This document shows, one piece after another, positions 13,372 through 21,637 of a DNA stretch of 64,000 bases (the stretch's first letter is position 1; every line of letters starts with the position of its first letter). The notes below the pieces were generated by a model. It had not been told where the DNA came from. It saw only the letters and a list, made by a program, of their open reading frames with translations, and did no database searches. The stretch is from Sulfuriferula sp. Lineage in GTDB: Bacteria; Pseudomonadota; Gammaproteobacteria; Burkholderiales; Sulfuriferulaceae. A program made the position numbers and the translations under genes. The stretch is from the NCBI GenBank assembly GCA_013140765.1, contig JABFSE010000008.1, positions 62,001 to 126,000 on the forward strand, written 5' to 3'.

Positions 13372-15516
13372 ATGCCGACTATGACCATTTCACCCCGCGA
13401 CATCAAATTTTTACGCATCATGCCATTACGCGGTCCTAACATTTGGACCTACCGCCCTGTATTAGAAGCATGGGTGGACATTGGTGATTTAGAAGACTCC
13501 CCGTCCAACACCATCCCTGGCTTTAACGACCGTCTTATCGCGCAATTACCCAGCCTCATAGAACACCGCTGTAGCGTGGGTGAGCGCGGTGGCTTTTTGC
13601 AACGTTTACGTGATGGTACTTGGCCTGCACACATACTCGAACACGTCACGCTAGAGTTACAAAATTTAGCAGGTATGCCAGGCGGCTTTGGCAAAGCGCG
13701 TGAGATGGATCGGCGCGGCGTGTATAAAGTCATCGTTCGCGCTTGGCATGAAGATGTCACCCGCGCCAGCCTGCATTACGCACGCGAATTAGTGCTGGCG
13801 GCGATGGATGACCGTCTTTTTGATGTTGATGCCGCCATCGCAAACCTACGTGATTTAGCCGAGTCTAAGCTACTCGGCCCATCCACTTACAGCATTGTTG
13901 ACGCGGCAGATGATCGCAACATTCCTGCGATACGCTTAAACGCAGGTAATTTAGTACAGCTAGGCTACGGCGCGGCACAACGGCGCATCTGGACAGCAGA
14001 AACAGGACAAACCAGTGCCATTGCCGAATCGATTTCACAAGACAAAACACTGACCAAACGACTACTCAAAGACGCTGGCATTCCCGTGCCCGAAGGCGTG
14101 GATGTCAATAGCCCAGCCGATGCTTGGGCAGCCGCTGAAGACATCGGCGTACCTGTTGTGGTCAAACCCTGTAGCGGCAACCACGGTCGCGCGGTATTCA
14201 CTAACCTCACCGAACGCGCAGAAATCGAAGCCGCTTACGATGTCGCACTGGAAGAAGACAGCGGTGTCATTGTAGAACGCTTCATCGAAGGTCAAGAACA
14301 CCGCTTGCTCGTTATCGGCGGCAAGCTCGTCGCCGCCGCACGCGGTGAAATCGCCAGCGTAGTCGGTGATGGCAATCACAGCATTAGCGAACTGATAACA
14401 TTACAGCTTAATTCCGACCCACGCCGTGGCACAACCGAAGAGCACCCGCTCAACCTTATTCGCATTGACAGCGCGGTTAGCCTAGAGCTTGCTCGCCAAG
14501 GCTATGATGCAGATAGCATCGTGGCCGCTGATAGCCTAGTGATAGTGCAACGCATAGGCAATGTTGCGTTTGATTGTACCGACGAAGTCCACCCCAGCAC
14601 TGCCGCTATCGCAGGGCTTGCGGCAAAAATCGTGGGGCTGGATATTGCAGGCATAGATTTGGTGGTTGCCGATATTAGCCGCCCCTTAGCCGAACAAGGC
14701 GGTGCTATCGTCGAAGTCAACGCAGGGCCAGGCTTACTCATGCACCTCAAACCCGCCGCTGGCAAGCCGCGTCCCGTTGGGCAAGCGATAGTCAACCAGC
14801 TATTTTCTGAACAACAAAATGGACGCATTCCTGTTATCGCCGTTGCGGGCAAATCAGACAGTACGGCTGTTGCGCAATTACTGGCGCATTTAGTCTGCTT
14901 AGATAATCAACGTGTGGGATTAGCCAGTCAAGCGGGCTTGTTTATCGGTCGCCGCTTGGTATTAGCAAATAACCGCGCTAACTGGCATGAAGCCCGCAAG
15001 CTATTATTGAACCCACTCATCGAAACAGCCATTATAGAAACACCTGCACGCAGTTTACTCAGCGAAGGTCTGGTATATGACCGTTGTCAGCTCGCTATTT
15101 TGACTGGCATAGATGCCAACGAAGACTTGAACGAATTCGCCATTAACACAGCAGAAAAACGTTTTAACACTTACCGTACTTTTGTCGATGTTGTACTGCC
15201 CTCAGGCGCGGCTATTTTGAATGCCGAAGATGCGCAATTAGTCGAAATGCGTGATCTATGCGACGGCGCAGTGATTTTTTATGCTGAAAACAGCACCTGC
15301 CCCGCTCTAATCCACCATCGCGCCGAACAAGGTAGTGCTGTGACCGTCGTCGAAGGGCATATACGCTTATATCAAGGCGATACCGATACTGATTTTGGCA
15401 GCGTCGCCCAATTCAGCCATATCCCCACGCCCGTATTACTCGCTAGTCTCGCCGCTGCTTGGGCGTTGAATATAGACATAGAACTTATTCGTGCAGGCTT
15501 GCACGCTTACCCTTAG
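13372..15516 (+). CDS. cphA': Cyanophycin synthetase-like protein with degenerate Mur-ligase P-loop (CphA')
   Basis: A protein of 714 residues (711 if translation starts at the ATG at 13381). It has the CphA N-terminal domain (LRGPNIWTYRPVLEAWVDIG), an ATP-grasp domain at about 210-480 (VVVKPCSGNHGRAV, VEVNAGPGL), and a shortened Mur-ligase-like domain. At about residue 490 the ATP-binding loop that is GTNGKTT in the neighbour CphA reads GKSDSTA, losing the lysine-threonine pair. The C-terminal Mur lid domain is also missing. It should therefore catalyse only the ATP-grasp step (peptide bond to Asp), or use Asp-Arg dipeptides as cyanobacterial CphA2 does. A TATAAT at 13362-13367 so close to the first ATG favours the start at 13381. 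Confidence 0.88.
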   Translation: MPTMTISPRDIKFLRIMPLRGPNIWTYRPVLEAWVDIGDLEDSPSNTIPGFNDRLIAQLPSLIEHRCSVGERGGFLQRLRDGTWPAHILEHVTLELQNLAGMPGGFGKAREMDRRGVYKVIVRAWHEDVTRASLHYARELVLAAMDDRLFDVDAAIANLRDLAESKLLGPSTYSIVDAADDRNIPAIRLNAGNLVQLGYGAAQRRIWTAETGQTSAIAESISQDKTLTKRLLKDAGIPVPEGVDVNSPADAWAAAEDIGVPVVVKPCSGNHGRAVFTNLTERAEIEAAYDVALEEDSGVIVERFIEGQEHRLLVIGGKLVAAARGEIASVVGDGNHSISELITLQLNSDPRRGTTEEHPLNLIRIDSAVSLELARQGYDADSIVAADSLVIVQRIGNVAFDCTDEVHPSTAAIAGLAAKIVGLDIAGIDLVVADISRPLAEQGGAIVEVNAGPGLLMHLKPAAGKPRPVGQAIVNQLFSEQQNGRIPVIAVAGKSDSTAVAQLLAHLVCLDNQRVGLASQAGLFIGRRLVLANNRANWHEARKLLLNPLIETAIIETPARSLLSEGLVYDRCQLAILTGIDANEDLNEFAINTAEKRFNTYRTFVDVVLPSGAAILNAEDAQLVEMRDLCDGAVIFYAENSTCPALIHHRAEQGSAVTVVEGHIRLYQGDTDTDFGSVAQFSHIPTPVLLASLAAAWALNIDIELIRAGLHAYP

Positions 15517-15524
15517 GCTAACTC

Positions 15525-18092
15525 ATGGAAATCTCTCGCATACGCGCCTTACGCGGTCCTAATTTATGGAGTCGGCACACCTCAGTGGAAGCTATCGTGC
15601 GTTGCACGCCTAGCGAATCTGACCTTATCAACCAGCCAGATTTTGAAACCCGCTTACGGGCGCGTTTTCCCGCGATAGGCGCATTAGAACCCATAGGCGG
15701 CAACCATCATATATCTATGGCGCACGCATTGGAAGTTGCCGCGTTGGAATTACAAGCTCATGCAGGGTGCTCTGTTACTTTTAGCCGCACCACGCCCACG
15801 ATAGACGCAGGCGTATATCAAATCGCTGTCGAATATACAGAAGAAAGCGTGGGTCGATTAGCCCTAGATTACGCATTGCAACTGTGCTTCGCCGCAACCA
15901 ATAACACGCCGTTTGATGCCGATGCCGCGCTCCATGCGCTACGCGAGCTAGATGAAGATATTCGCCTAGGACCCAGCACAGGTGCTATCGTACAAGCCGC
16001 CGTTAATCGCGGTATGCCGTACCGCCGCTTAACCGATGGTAGCATGGTGCAAATCGGCTGGGGTAGCCGCCAACGTCGCATACTCGCCGCCGAAACTGAC
16101 GCGACCAGCGCCGTCGCCGAAGCCATAGCCCAAGATAAAGAGCTGACCAAAATGTTGCTTGAAGCAGCTTGCGTGCCCGTGCCCGCAGGTCGCCCTGTGA
16201 TCGATGCTGAGGACGCATGGGTCGCCGCGCAAAAAATCGGCTGTGCAGTCGCTGTCAAACCACAATTTGGCAATCAAGGTAAGGGGGTCGCTGTCAATCT
16301 GGAAACCCGCGAACAAGTCATAGCCGCTTATCACGCCGCCAGCAAAATCAGTACCGAAGTCATCGTTGAACGCTACATCACTGGGCACGATTACCGTTTA
16401 TTAGTCATAGGCAACCAGCTCGTTGCCGCCGCCCGCCGCGACCCGCCGCATGTATTTGGCGATGGCGTACATAGCATTGCCGAATTAGTCGCCAACATCA
16501 ATTTAGACCCTCGTCGCAGTGATGGGCACGCCACGTCATTAAGCAAAATCCGCTTGGATGACATTGCCTTGGCAACACTGACTAAACAAAATTTCAGCGT
16601 CGATAGCATTCCCGCTATGGGGGCGTTAGTCGTGTTGCGCAACAACGCCAATCTGAGCACAGGCGGCACGGCAACCGACGTGACCGACGACGTGCATCCT
16701 GAACTCGCTGCCCGTGCCGTGGATGCGGCGCGGATGATAGGGCTGGATATTTGCGGCGTAGATGTATTATGCAATAGCGTACATCAACCGCTAGAACAAC
16801 AAGGCGGCGGTATCGTTGAAGTCAATGCCGCACCTGGCTTGCGTATGCACCTCGCGCCCTCGTTCGGCAAACCGCGTGATGTGGGCGCGGCGATTATTAA
16901 CAGCATGTTTGCCGCTGATGACAATGGACGTATTCCCGTCGTCGCCGTCGCAGGCACTAACGGCAAAACCACCACCGTGCGCCTGACCGCCCACCTGCTC
17001 ACCCACAGCGGCTTGCGAGTCGGCATGACTAACTCCGACGGTGTTTACATTAGCGGGCTACGCATAGACACAGGCGACTGTAGCGGCCCTAAAAGTGCCC
17101 GCAACGTACTAGCTCATCCCGAAGTCGATGCCGCCGTATTAGAAACCGCCCGTGGCGGCGTATTGCGCGAAGGCTTGGCTTTCGACCATTGCGATGTGGC
17201 GATAGTCACCAATATCGGCATAGGCGATCATCTAGGCTTGAATTACATTAACACGACCGACGAGCTGGCAGTGGTGAAGCGTATCATCGTTGAGAACGTC
17301 GCACCGCAAGGTTACGCCGTACTCAACGCTGCCGACCCTGCGGTAGTCAAAATGGCAGACAGTTGCCCAGGTAAGGTTATTTACTTTGCCCAAGAACGCC
17401 ACCACCCTGTCATTGCCACCCACTGCGCACGCGGGCAACGTGTTATCTTTGTCGAAGACGGCTACATCGTCGCTAAACAAGGCGATGTTATCGAACGCAT
17501 TGCGCTGGCTTATATCCCGCTAACGCGCAATGGCAGTATCGGCTTTCAAATCGACAACGCGATGGGCGCAATAGGCGCGGCATGGGCGTTGGGGCTAGAT
17601 TGGGCTATCATCCGCCGAGGAGTGGGCGATTTTGTCAACGATGCGCTCACCGCACCAGGGCGTTTTAACGTATTCGACTATCGCGGCGCAACACTCATTG
17701 CTGACTACGGACACAACCCCGATGCCATCATTGCACTGGTTGCCGCGATAGAGCGCATCCCCGCACTACAACGCCACGTAGTCATTAGCGGCGCAGGCGA
17801 CAGACGCGATCAAGACATCAGCCAACAAACCGAAATACTCGGTGACAAATTCGACCAAATAATCCTCTATCAAGACCAATGCCAACGCGGTCGTGCTGAC
17901 GGCGAAGTCTTAGCCTTATTACGCGCTGGGCTGGTTCATGCCACACGGGTTAAACAAATTGATGAGATAAACGGTGAATTTAACGCCATAGATTTAGCAT
18001 TATCACGCCTACAAGCAGGCGACGTGTGCCTGATATTGATAGACCAAGTTGAAGCAGCATTAGCGCACATTGCCGCTAGGATAGCGACATAG
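15525..18092 (+). CDS. cphA: Cyanophycin synthetase CphA
   Basis: An 855-residue enzyme that makes cyanophycin, an Asp backbone with Arg side chains, from free amino acids and ATP. Domains in order: CphA N-terminal domain (IRALRGPNLW at residue 6), ATP-grasp (about 220-470, with VKPQFGNQGKGVAVNL), Mur-ligase-like central domain with intact P-loop AGTNGKTTT near residue 477, and a C-terminal lid domain with DYGHNPDAI and GAGDRRDQD. All key motifs are present and the length is normal. It starts 8 bases after the stop of cphA', so the two form one operon. The pair layout (cphA', cphA) is typical of betaproteobacteria. Confidence 0.95.
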   Translation: MEISRIRALRGPNLWSRHTSVEAIVRCTPSESDLINQPDFETRLRARFPAIGALEPIGGNHHISMAHALEVAALELQAHAGCSVTFSRTTPTIDAGVYQIAVEYTEESVGRLALDYALQLCFAATNNTPFDADAALHALRELDEDIRLGPSTGAIVQAAVNRGMPYRRLTDGSMVQIGWGSRQRRILAAETDATSAVAEAIAQDKELTKMLLEAACVPVPAGRPVIDAEDAWVAAQKIGCAVAVKPQFGNQGKGVAVNLETREQVIAAYHAASKISTEVIVERYITGHDYRLLVIGNQLVAAARRDPPHVFGDGVHSIAELVANINLDPRRSDGHATSLSKIRLDDIALATLTKQNFSVDSIPAMGALVVLRNNANLSTGGTATDVTDDVHPELAARAVDAARMIGLDICGVDVLCNSVHQPLEQQGGGIVEVNAAPGLRMHLAPSFGKPRDVGAAIINSMFAADDNGRIPVVAVAGTNGKTTTVRLTAHLLTHSGLRVGMTNSDGVYISGLRIDTGDCSGPKSARNVLAHPEVDAAVLETARGGVLREGLAFDHCDVAIVTNIGIGDHLGLNYINTTDELAVVKRIIVENVAPQGYAVLNAADPAVVKMADSCPGKVIYFAQERHHPVIATHCARGQRVIFVEDGYIVAKQGDVIERIALAYIPLTRNGSIGFQIDNAMGAIGAAWALGLDWAIIRRGVGDFVNDALTAPGRFNVFDYRGATLIADYGHNPDAIIALVAAIERIPALQRHVVISGAGDRRDQDISQQTEILGDKFDQIILYQDQCQRGRADGEVLALLRAGLVHATRVKQIDEINGEFNAIDLALSRLQAGDVCLILIDQVEAALAHIAARIAT

Positions 18093-18130
18093 CGTTTCAC
18101 GTTCACGCACTCAGTGCGCGTACAAAAATG

Positions 18131-18166
18131 GTGCACTAATGCCGCATATAGCACCTTATTTGTGCT
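18131..18166 (+). promoter_or_regulatory. NtrC-like enhancer palindromes
   Basis: Bases 18150-18166 read AGCAC-CTTATTT-GTGCT, a perfect inverted repeat with the GCAC-N7-GTGC geometry of NtrC sites (consensus TGCACC-N5-GGTGCA). A second, weaker block GGTGCACTAATGCCGCATA spans 18130-18148. They lie about 80-115 bases upstream of the predicted sigma-54 start site, a normal enhancer distance. A GCACTCAGTGC palindrome further up (about 18108) may be another half-site cluster or the end structure of cphA mRNA. Confidence 0.55.
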
Positions 18167-18219
18167 GAGATTAGCGTGATACAAAATCATAACTATATGT
18201 TTATTAAAAACATTTTATA

Positions 18220-18235
18220 TGGCACAACAATTGCT
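18220..18235 (+). promoter_or_regulatory. Sigma-54 promoter downstream of cphA
   Basis: TGGCAC (18220-18225), AACAA, TTGCT (18231-18235) is a full match to the sigma-54 consensus TGGCAC-N5-TTGCW. The predicted start is near 18246-18247. The first gene downstream starts at 18389, after a strong terminator at 18306-18332, so the promoter appears to serve only the short interval between. Confidence 0.82.
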
Positions 18236-18246
18236 ATTATGATAGT

Positions 18247-18332
18247 GGGGTGTGAGGGTTAGTGATAATTCTTACGCACCGTTTTCATCCTCCATGCGGT
18301 ATTAAGGGCATCTTCGGATGCCCTCTTTTTTT
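18247..18332 (+). ncRNA. Candidate sigma-54-dependent small RNA
   Basis: The interval from the predicted start to the end of the T-run is about 86 bases and holds no credible reading frame. It can fold as two hairpins: 18249-18258 with 18271-18280 (GGTGTG pairing CGCACC with one G-U, then a mismatch and further weak pairs), and the terminator hairpin at 18306-18323. Between them 18281-18305 is predicted to be single-stranded and contains TCATCCTCCATG, whose CCTCC is complementary to a GGAGG ribosome binding site. This is the layout of an Hfq-type base-pairing RNA. With NtrC-like sites upstream it may be analogous in regulation to the NtrC/sigma-54-dependent NrsZ RNA of Pseudomonas; no sequence relation is claimed. 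Confidence 0.6.
18306..18332 (+). terminator. Rho-independent terminator of the candidate small RNA
   Basis: GGGCATC (18306-18312), the stable tetraloop TTCG, and GATGCCC (18317-18323) form a perfect 7-bp GC-rich stem, followed by TCTTTTTTT. It is 210 bases after the cphA stop and 57 before the next start, so it ends a transcript that begins between them; read-through cphA mRNA would also stop here. Confidence 0.93.
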
Positions 18333-18388
18333 GCGACGACGGCATAACAACGCGTACAATACGTTTTTTCGTTTTTACCCACGCCACC

Positions 18389-20287
18389 GTGATACGCCTT
18401 ACTCAGCTCACCCTTGCCCGCGCCGCTAAAGTCTTGTTGGAAAACACCAGCCTGTCTATCCACCCAGGTCAGAAAGTAGGCTTAACAGGCGCAAATGGCA
18501 CAGGAAAATCCAGCTTATTCGCACTATTACGCGGCGAATTGATAGCGGAAGCGGGGGATTTGTATCTACCCGCAACGTGGGTAGTCGCGCATGTGGCACA
18601 AGACACGCCTGCACTGCAACAAGCGGCATTGGATTTCACCCTCGACGGCGATACCCGATTACGCCACATCGAACATCAGCTCACTTTAGCCGAAGCCGCT
18701 AACGACGGTCATCGTGTGGGTGAACTACACGCCGAATTAAGTGCCATAGACGGCTACTCAGCCCGCGCCCGTGCCGCTGAATTACTGCACGGGCTAGGTT
18801 TTAGCGATACTGATTTAACAAAATCAGTCGCCGCGTTCTCAGGTGGCTGGCGCGTGCGGCTCAATTTATCACAAGCACTCATGAGTCGTTCAGATTTATT
18901 ACTGCTAGACGAACCCACCAACCATCTCGATTTAGATGCGGTTATCTGGCTGGAAGGCTGGCTCAACAGCTATGCGGGCACATTATTGCTAATTTCACAT
19001 GATAGAGATTTTCTTGATGCCGTTACCACGCACATAGCCCATATTGAACAACGCAATATCAAGCTCTACACAGGGTGCTATTCTGATTTTGAACGCCAAC
19101 GCGCCGCCCATCTTGCGGTACAGCAAGCCCTGTTTGATAAACAGCAACGCGACCGCGCTCATTTAGAGCGTTTTATTGAACGTTTCCGCGCTAAAGCGAC
19201 TAAAGCCCGCCAAGCCCAAAGCCGCATCAAAGCCCTAGCGCGGATGGAAGACATTAGTGCTGCGCATGTTGATTCAGTTTTCAGCTTTAGTTTCCGCGAG
19301 CCCATCAGCGCACCCGACCCACTGCTAGATTTACGCCACGCCAGCGTCGGTTATAGCACGCAAGCATTGATTGCGAATATCGAACTCACCGTGCGTACAG
19401 GTGAACGTATCGGCTTATTAGGACGCAACGGCGCAGGCAAATCCACGCTGATTAAACTACTCGCTGGCGAACTTGCGCTATTGCATGGCACACGCACTGA
19501 AGGCAAAGGCTTGAGCATAGGCTATTTTGCGCAACACCAGTTAGAACAACTACGCCCTCAAGAATCCGCATTGCAACACATTATGCGGCTTGCGCCTGAC
19601 ACCCGCGAACAAGAATTACGCGATTTTTTAGGCGGCTTTGATTTCCGAGGCGATGCCGCTACCCAGCCCTGTGCGCCGTTTTCAGGCGGTGAAAAATCAC
19701 GCCTCGCACTCGCTTTGTTAATATGGCAACGCCCAAATTTACTCTTGTTAGACGAACCCACCAACCACTTGGATTTGGACATGCGCCAAGCACTCAACTA
19801 CGCGCTACAAGATTATCAAGGTGGCGTAGTGCTGGTATCGCACGATCGCGCTTTGCTATCCACTACCTGCGATCGCTTTCTCATCGTCCACGACCATAAA
19901 GCTACCGACTTTGACGGCGATTTAGATGATTACCGTGACTGGCTCAACCAGCAACGCATCAATTTAACAGCCAGCAACCCAGACAAACTAGAGCGCAAAC
20001 AACAACGCGAGCAAAGCGAACAACAGCGTCAGGCATTATTAGCCCAGCGTCGCCCACTCATTAAAGAAATCGACAAAATCGACCAACAACTCACATTATG
20101 GCAAGCAGAAAAAAGCCAGTTAGACAGCCAATTAACCGATACCCAACTCTATGAAGTAGCGCAACGCCTGACCTTACAAGACCTATTAAAACGCCAAGGC
20201 GAATTAAGCAATCAAATAACAACCGCCGAAGAACGTTGGCTAAGTCTCAACGAAACACTAGAAACCTTGGATGCCAGCACGCACTAA
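18389..20287 (+). CDS. yheS: ABC-F ATPase YheS
   Basis: A 632-residue soluble protein with two ABC ATPase domains and no membrane segments, so an ABC-F translation factor rather than a transporter. Walker A motifs are GANGTGKSS (about 35-43) and GRNGAGKST (about 349-357); the signature sequences FSGGWRVRLNLSQAL and FSGGEKSRLALALL are followed by LLLDEPTNHLDLD in each half. The C-terminal 90 residues are a Gln/Lys/Glu-rich coiled coil. The overall sequence follows YheS of E. coli closely. ABC-F proteins bind the ribosomal E site and relieve stalled complexes. The start is a GTG giving MIRLTQLTLARAAK. Confidence 0.93.
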   Translation: MIRLTQLTLARAAKVLLENTSLSIHPGQKVGLTGANGTGKSSLFALLRGELIAEAGDLYLPATWVVAHVAQDTPALQQAALDFTLDGDTRLRHIEHQLTLAEAANDGHRVGELHAELSAIDGYSARARAAELLHGLGFSDTDLTKSVAAFSGGWRVRLNLSQALMSRSDLLLLDEPTNHLDLDAVIWLEGWLNSYAGTLLLISHDRDFLDAVTTHIAHIEQRNIKLYTGCYSDFERQRAAHLAVQQALFDKQQRDRAHLERFIERFRAKATKARQAQSRIKALARMEDISAAHVDSVFSFSFREPISAPDPLLDLRHASVGYSTQALIANIELTVRTGERIGLLGRNGAGKSTLIKLLAGELALLHGTRTEGKGLSIGYFAQHQLEQLRPQESALQHIMRLAPDTREQELRDFLGGFDFRGDAATQPCAPFSGGEKSRLALALLIWQRPNLLLLDEPTNHLDLDMRQALNYALQDYQGGVVLVSHDRALLSTTCDRFLIVHDHKATDFDGDLDDYRDWLNQQRINLTASNPDKLERKQQREQSEQQRQALLAQRRPLIKEIDKIDQQLTLWQAEKSQLDSQLTDTQLYEVAQRLTLQDLLKRQGELSNQITTAEERWLSLNETLETLDASTH

Positions 20288-21026
20288 TCACTGGCTACAC
20301 AGCTCACCGCTGTACGCGCCATTTTTAACCCTGCCCCGCGCACTCACGCAAACGCGAGACATCAGCCTGCTCAACCACCATGCCCGCGAATTAAATATCT
20401 GCAATGCGAACGGACTACCCATACAATTCGTCCTCCAGCAAGCCAATATGGGCTATGAAACCCACATCAACAGCACAGGTGAAATCCCCACCCGCACCGA
20501 CAATTGGCATGATTACTTCAACGCCTTAGCATGGCTAATCTGGCCGCGCACCAAAGCGGTACTCAATGACTTACACCTACGCGCAGGCATCACCAGCACC
20601 CGCAACCGCCCACGCGACGCACTCACCCTATTAGACGAAAGCGGTGTTATCGTCGCCTGTAGCGATACCCAATTATGGCAACAGCTCGCACAACATCAAT
20701 GGCAGGATTTATTTATCGACCAACGCGAACGCGTCAAAGCCAACATGGCTTTCCACCTGCTAGGTCACGCGCTCTATGAAAAACTACGCCATCCCTACCC
20801 CAGCATCACAGGCAAATGTACCCTTATTTCCGTCACCGCTGATTTTTTCCAGCACGATACTTACACGCGCCAACAGCATTTAGATCAACAACTCGCGCAA
20901 CAACTCAGTGCTACGCCACCCCTCACAGCCAGCCTATTTCCACCCCTGCCACTACTTGGCATCCCCGATGCAGTGCCTGAAAACGCCTATGCCGCGTATT
21001 ATCAAAATCGCTTAGTGTTTCGGTAG
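20271..21026 (+). CDS. DUF3025 family protein
   Basis: A 251-residue protein with the DUF3025 signature NWHDYFNALAWLIWPRTKAV near residue 82 and further conserved LLDESGVIVACSD. No signal peptide, membrane segment or known catalytic motif is visible. The family is common in beta- and gammaproteobacteria and has no assigned function. The start overlaps the end of yheS by 17 bases, which implies translational coupling. Confidence 0.85.
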   Translation: MPARTNHWLHSSPLYAPFLTLPRALTQTRDISLLNHHARELNICNANGLPIQFVLQQANMGYETHINSTGEIPTRTDNWHDYFNALAWLIWPRTKAVLNDLHLRAGITSTRNRPRDALTLLDESGVIVACSDTQLWQQLAQHQWQDLFIDQRERVKANMAFHLLGHALYEKLRHPYPSITGKCTLISVTADFFQHDTYTRQQHLDQQLAQQLSATPPLTASLFPPLPLLGIPDAVPENAYAAYYQNRLVFR

Positions 21027-21083
21027 AGCGGGAAAGTCAGGTTGACTGATTACAATGATGCGACTATATCGCCAGCAAATAAT

Positions 21084-21110
21084 TTGACAACCTTTTTTTG
21101 TGAGTACAAT
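21084..21110 (+). promoter_or_regulatory. Possible promoter of the second brnT-brnA remnant
   Basis: TTGACA (21084-21089) and TACAAT (21105-21110) are both good hexamers but their spacing is only 15 bases. They lie just before the brnT start at 21118, so the mRNA would be nearly leaderless, as at the other brnTA locus. Confidence 0.45.
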
Positions 21111-21117
21111 AATTAAC

Positions 21118-21316
21118 ATGAAAATCAGCTTTGACCCCGCCAAAAGCGATCACAACATGTCTGAACGTGGGCTACCATTCACGCTTATTGAACAAATGGA
21201 ATGGTCGGGCGCAGTCATTAAAGAGGATACCCGCAAAAACTATGGTGAAAGCCGTTATCTTGCGTAAGGCGAATCAACGAGAGGTGAAAGATTATGAACA
21301 AAAAACCCAACGCTGA
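21118..21316 (+). pseudogene. brnT: BrnT toxin with an internal deletion
   Basis: The first frame gives MKISFDPAKSDHNMSERGLP and continues to EDTRKNYGESRYLA, then stops at about 21266. The C-terminal BrnT motif VILRKANQREVKDYEQ follows immediately in another frame, ending at 21316. Compared with a complete BrnT of about 90 residues, roughly 20 residues of the central strands are missing, and the deletion shifted the frame. The toxin should be dead; the overlapping brnA is intact. Confidence 0.78.
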
Positions 21317-21587
21317 ACTAATTGACGACGAGAATCCCGAATGGACGGTATCAGATTTTGCCGAAGCACGTCCTGCCCGTGACGTGCTTCCCCAGATTTT
21401 CAGCGCAAAAACCGCACAAAAAATACTCAAACCTCGCGGTCGCCCTCGTGCTGAATATCCAAAAGAACGCATCAACATTCGACTGTCACACGAGGTTATC
21501 CAGTATTTCAAATCCGAAGGTGACGGGTGGCAAACTCGCATAGACTCAGCTCTTCGCCAATTTATCACCGAGCATCAAGGACACTAA
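21294..21587 (+). CDS. brnA: BrnA-like antitoxin
   Basis: A 97-residue protein whose C-terminal half reads KPRGRPRAEYPKERINIRLS then HEVIQYFKSEGDGWQTRIDS, the BrnA ribbon-helix-helix pattern. It overlaps the broken brnT by 23 bases. GAGAGGTG lies about 10 bases before the ATG. It shares its C-terminal motif with the BrnA at 8366-8692, but the N-terminal halves differ, so the two loci were acquired separately or have diverged far. Confidence 0.85.
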   Translation: MNKKPNAELIDDENPEWTVSDFAEARPARDVLPQIFSAKTAQKILKPRGRPRAEYPKERINIRLSHEVIQYFKSEGDGWQTRIDSALRQFITEHQGH

Positions 21588-21637
21588 TCAACTAACTGGT
21601 AACCTCCGAATCATTTGAAACGCGCCACTCAGTGTTT

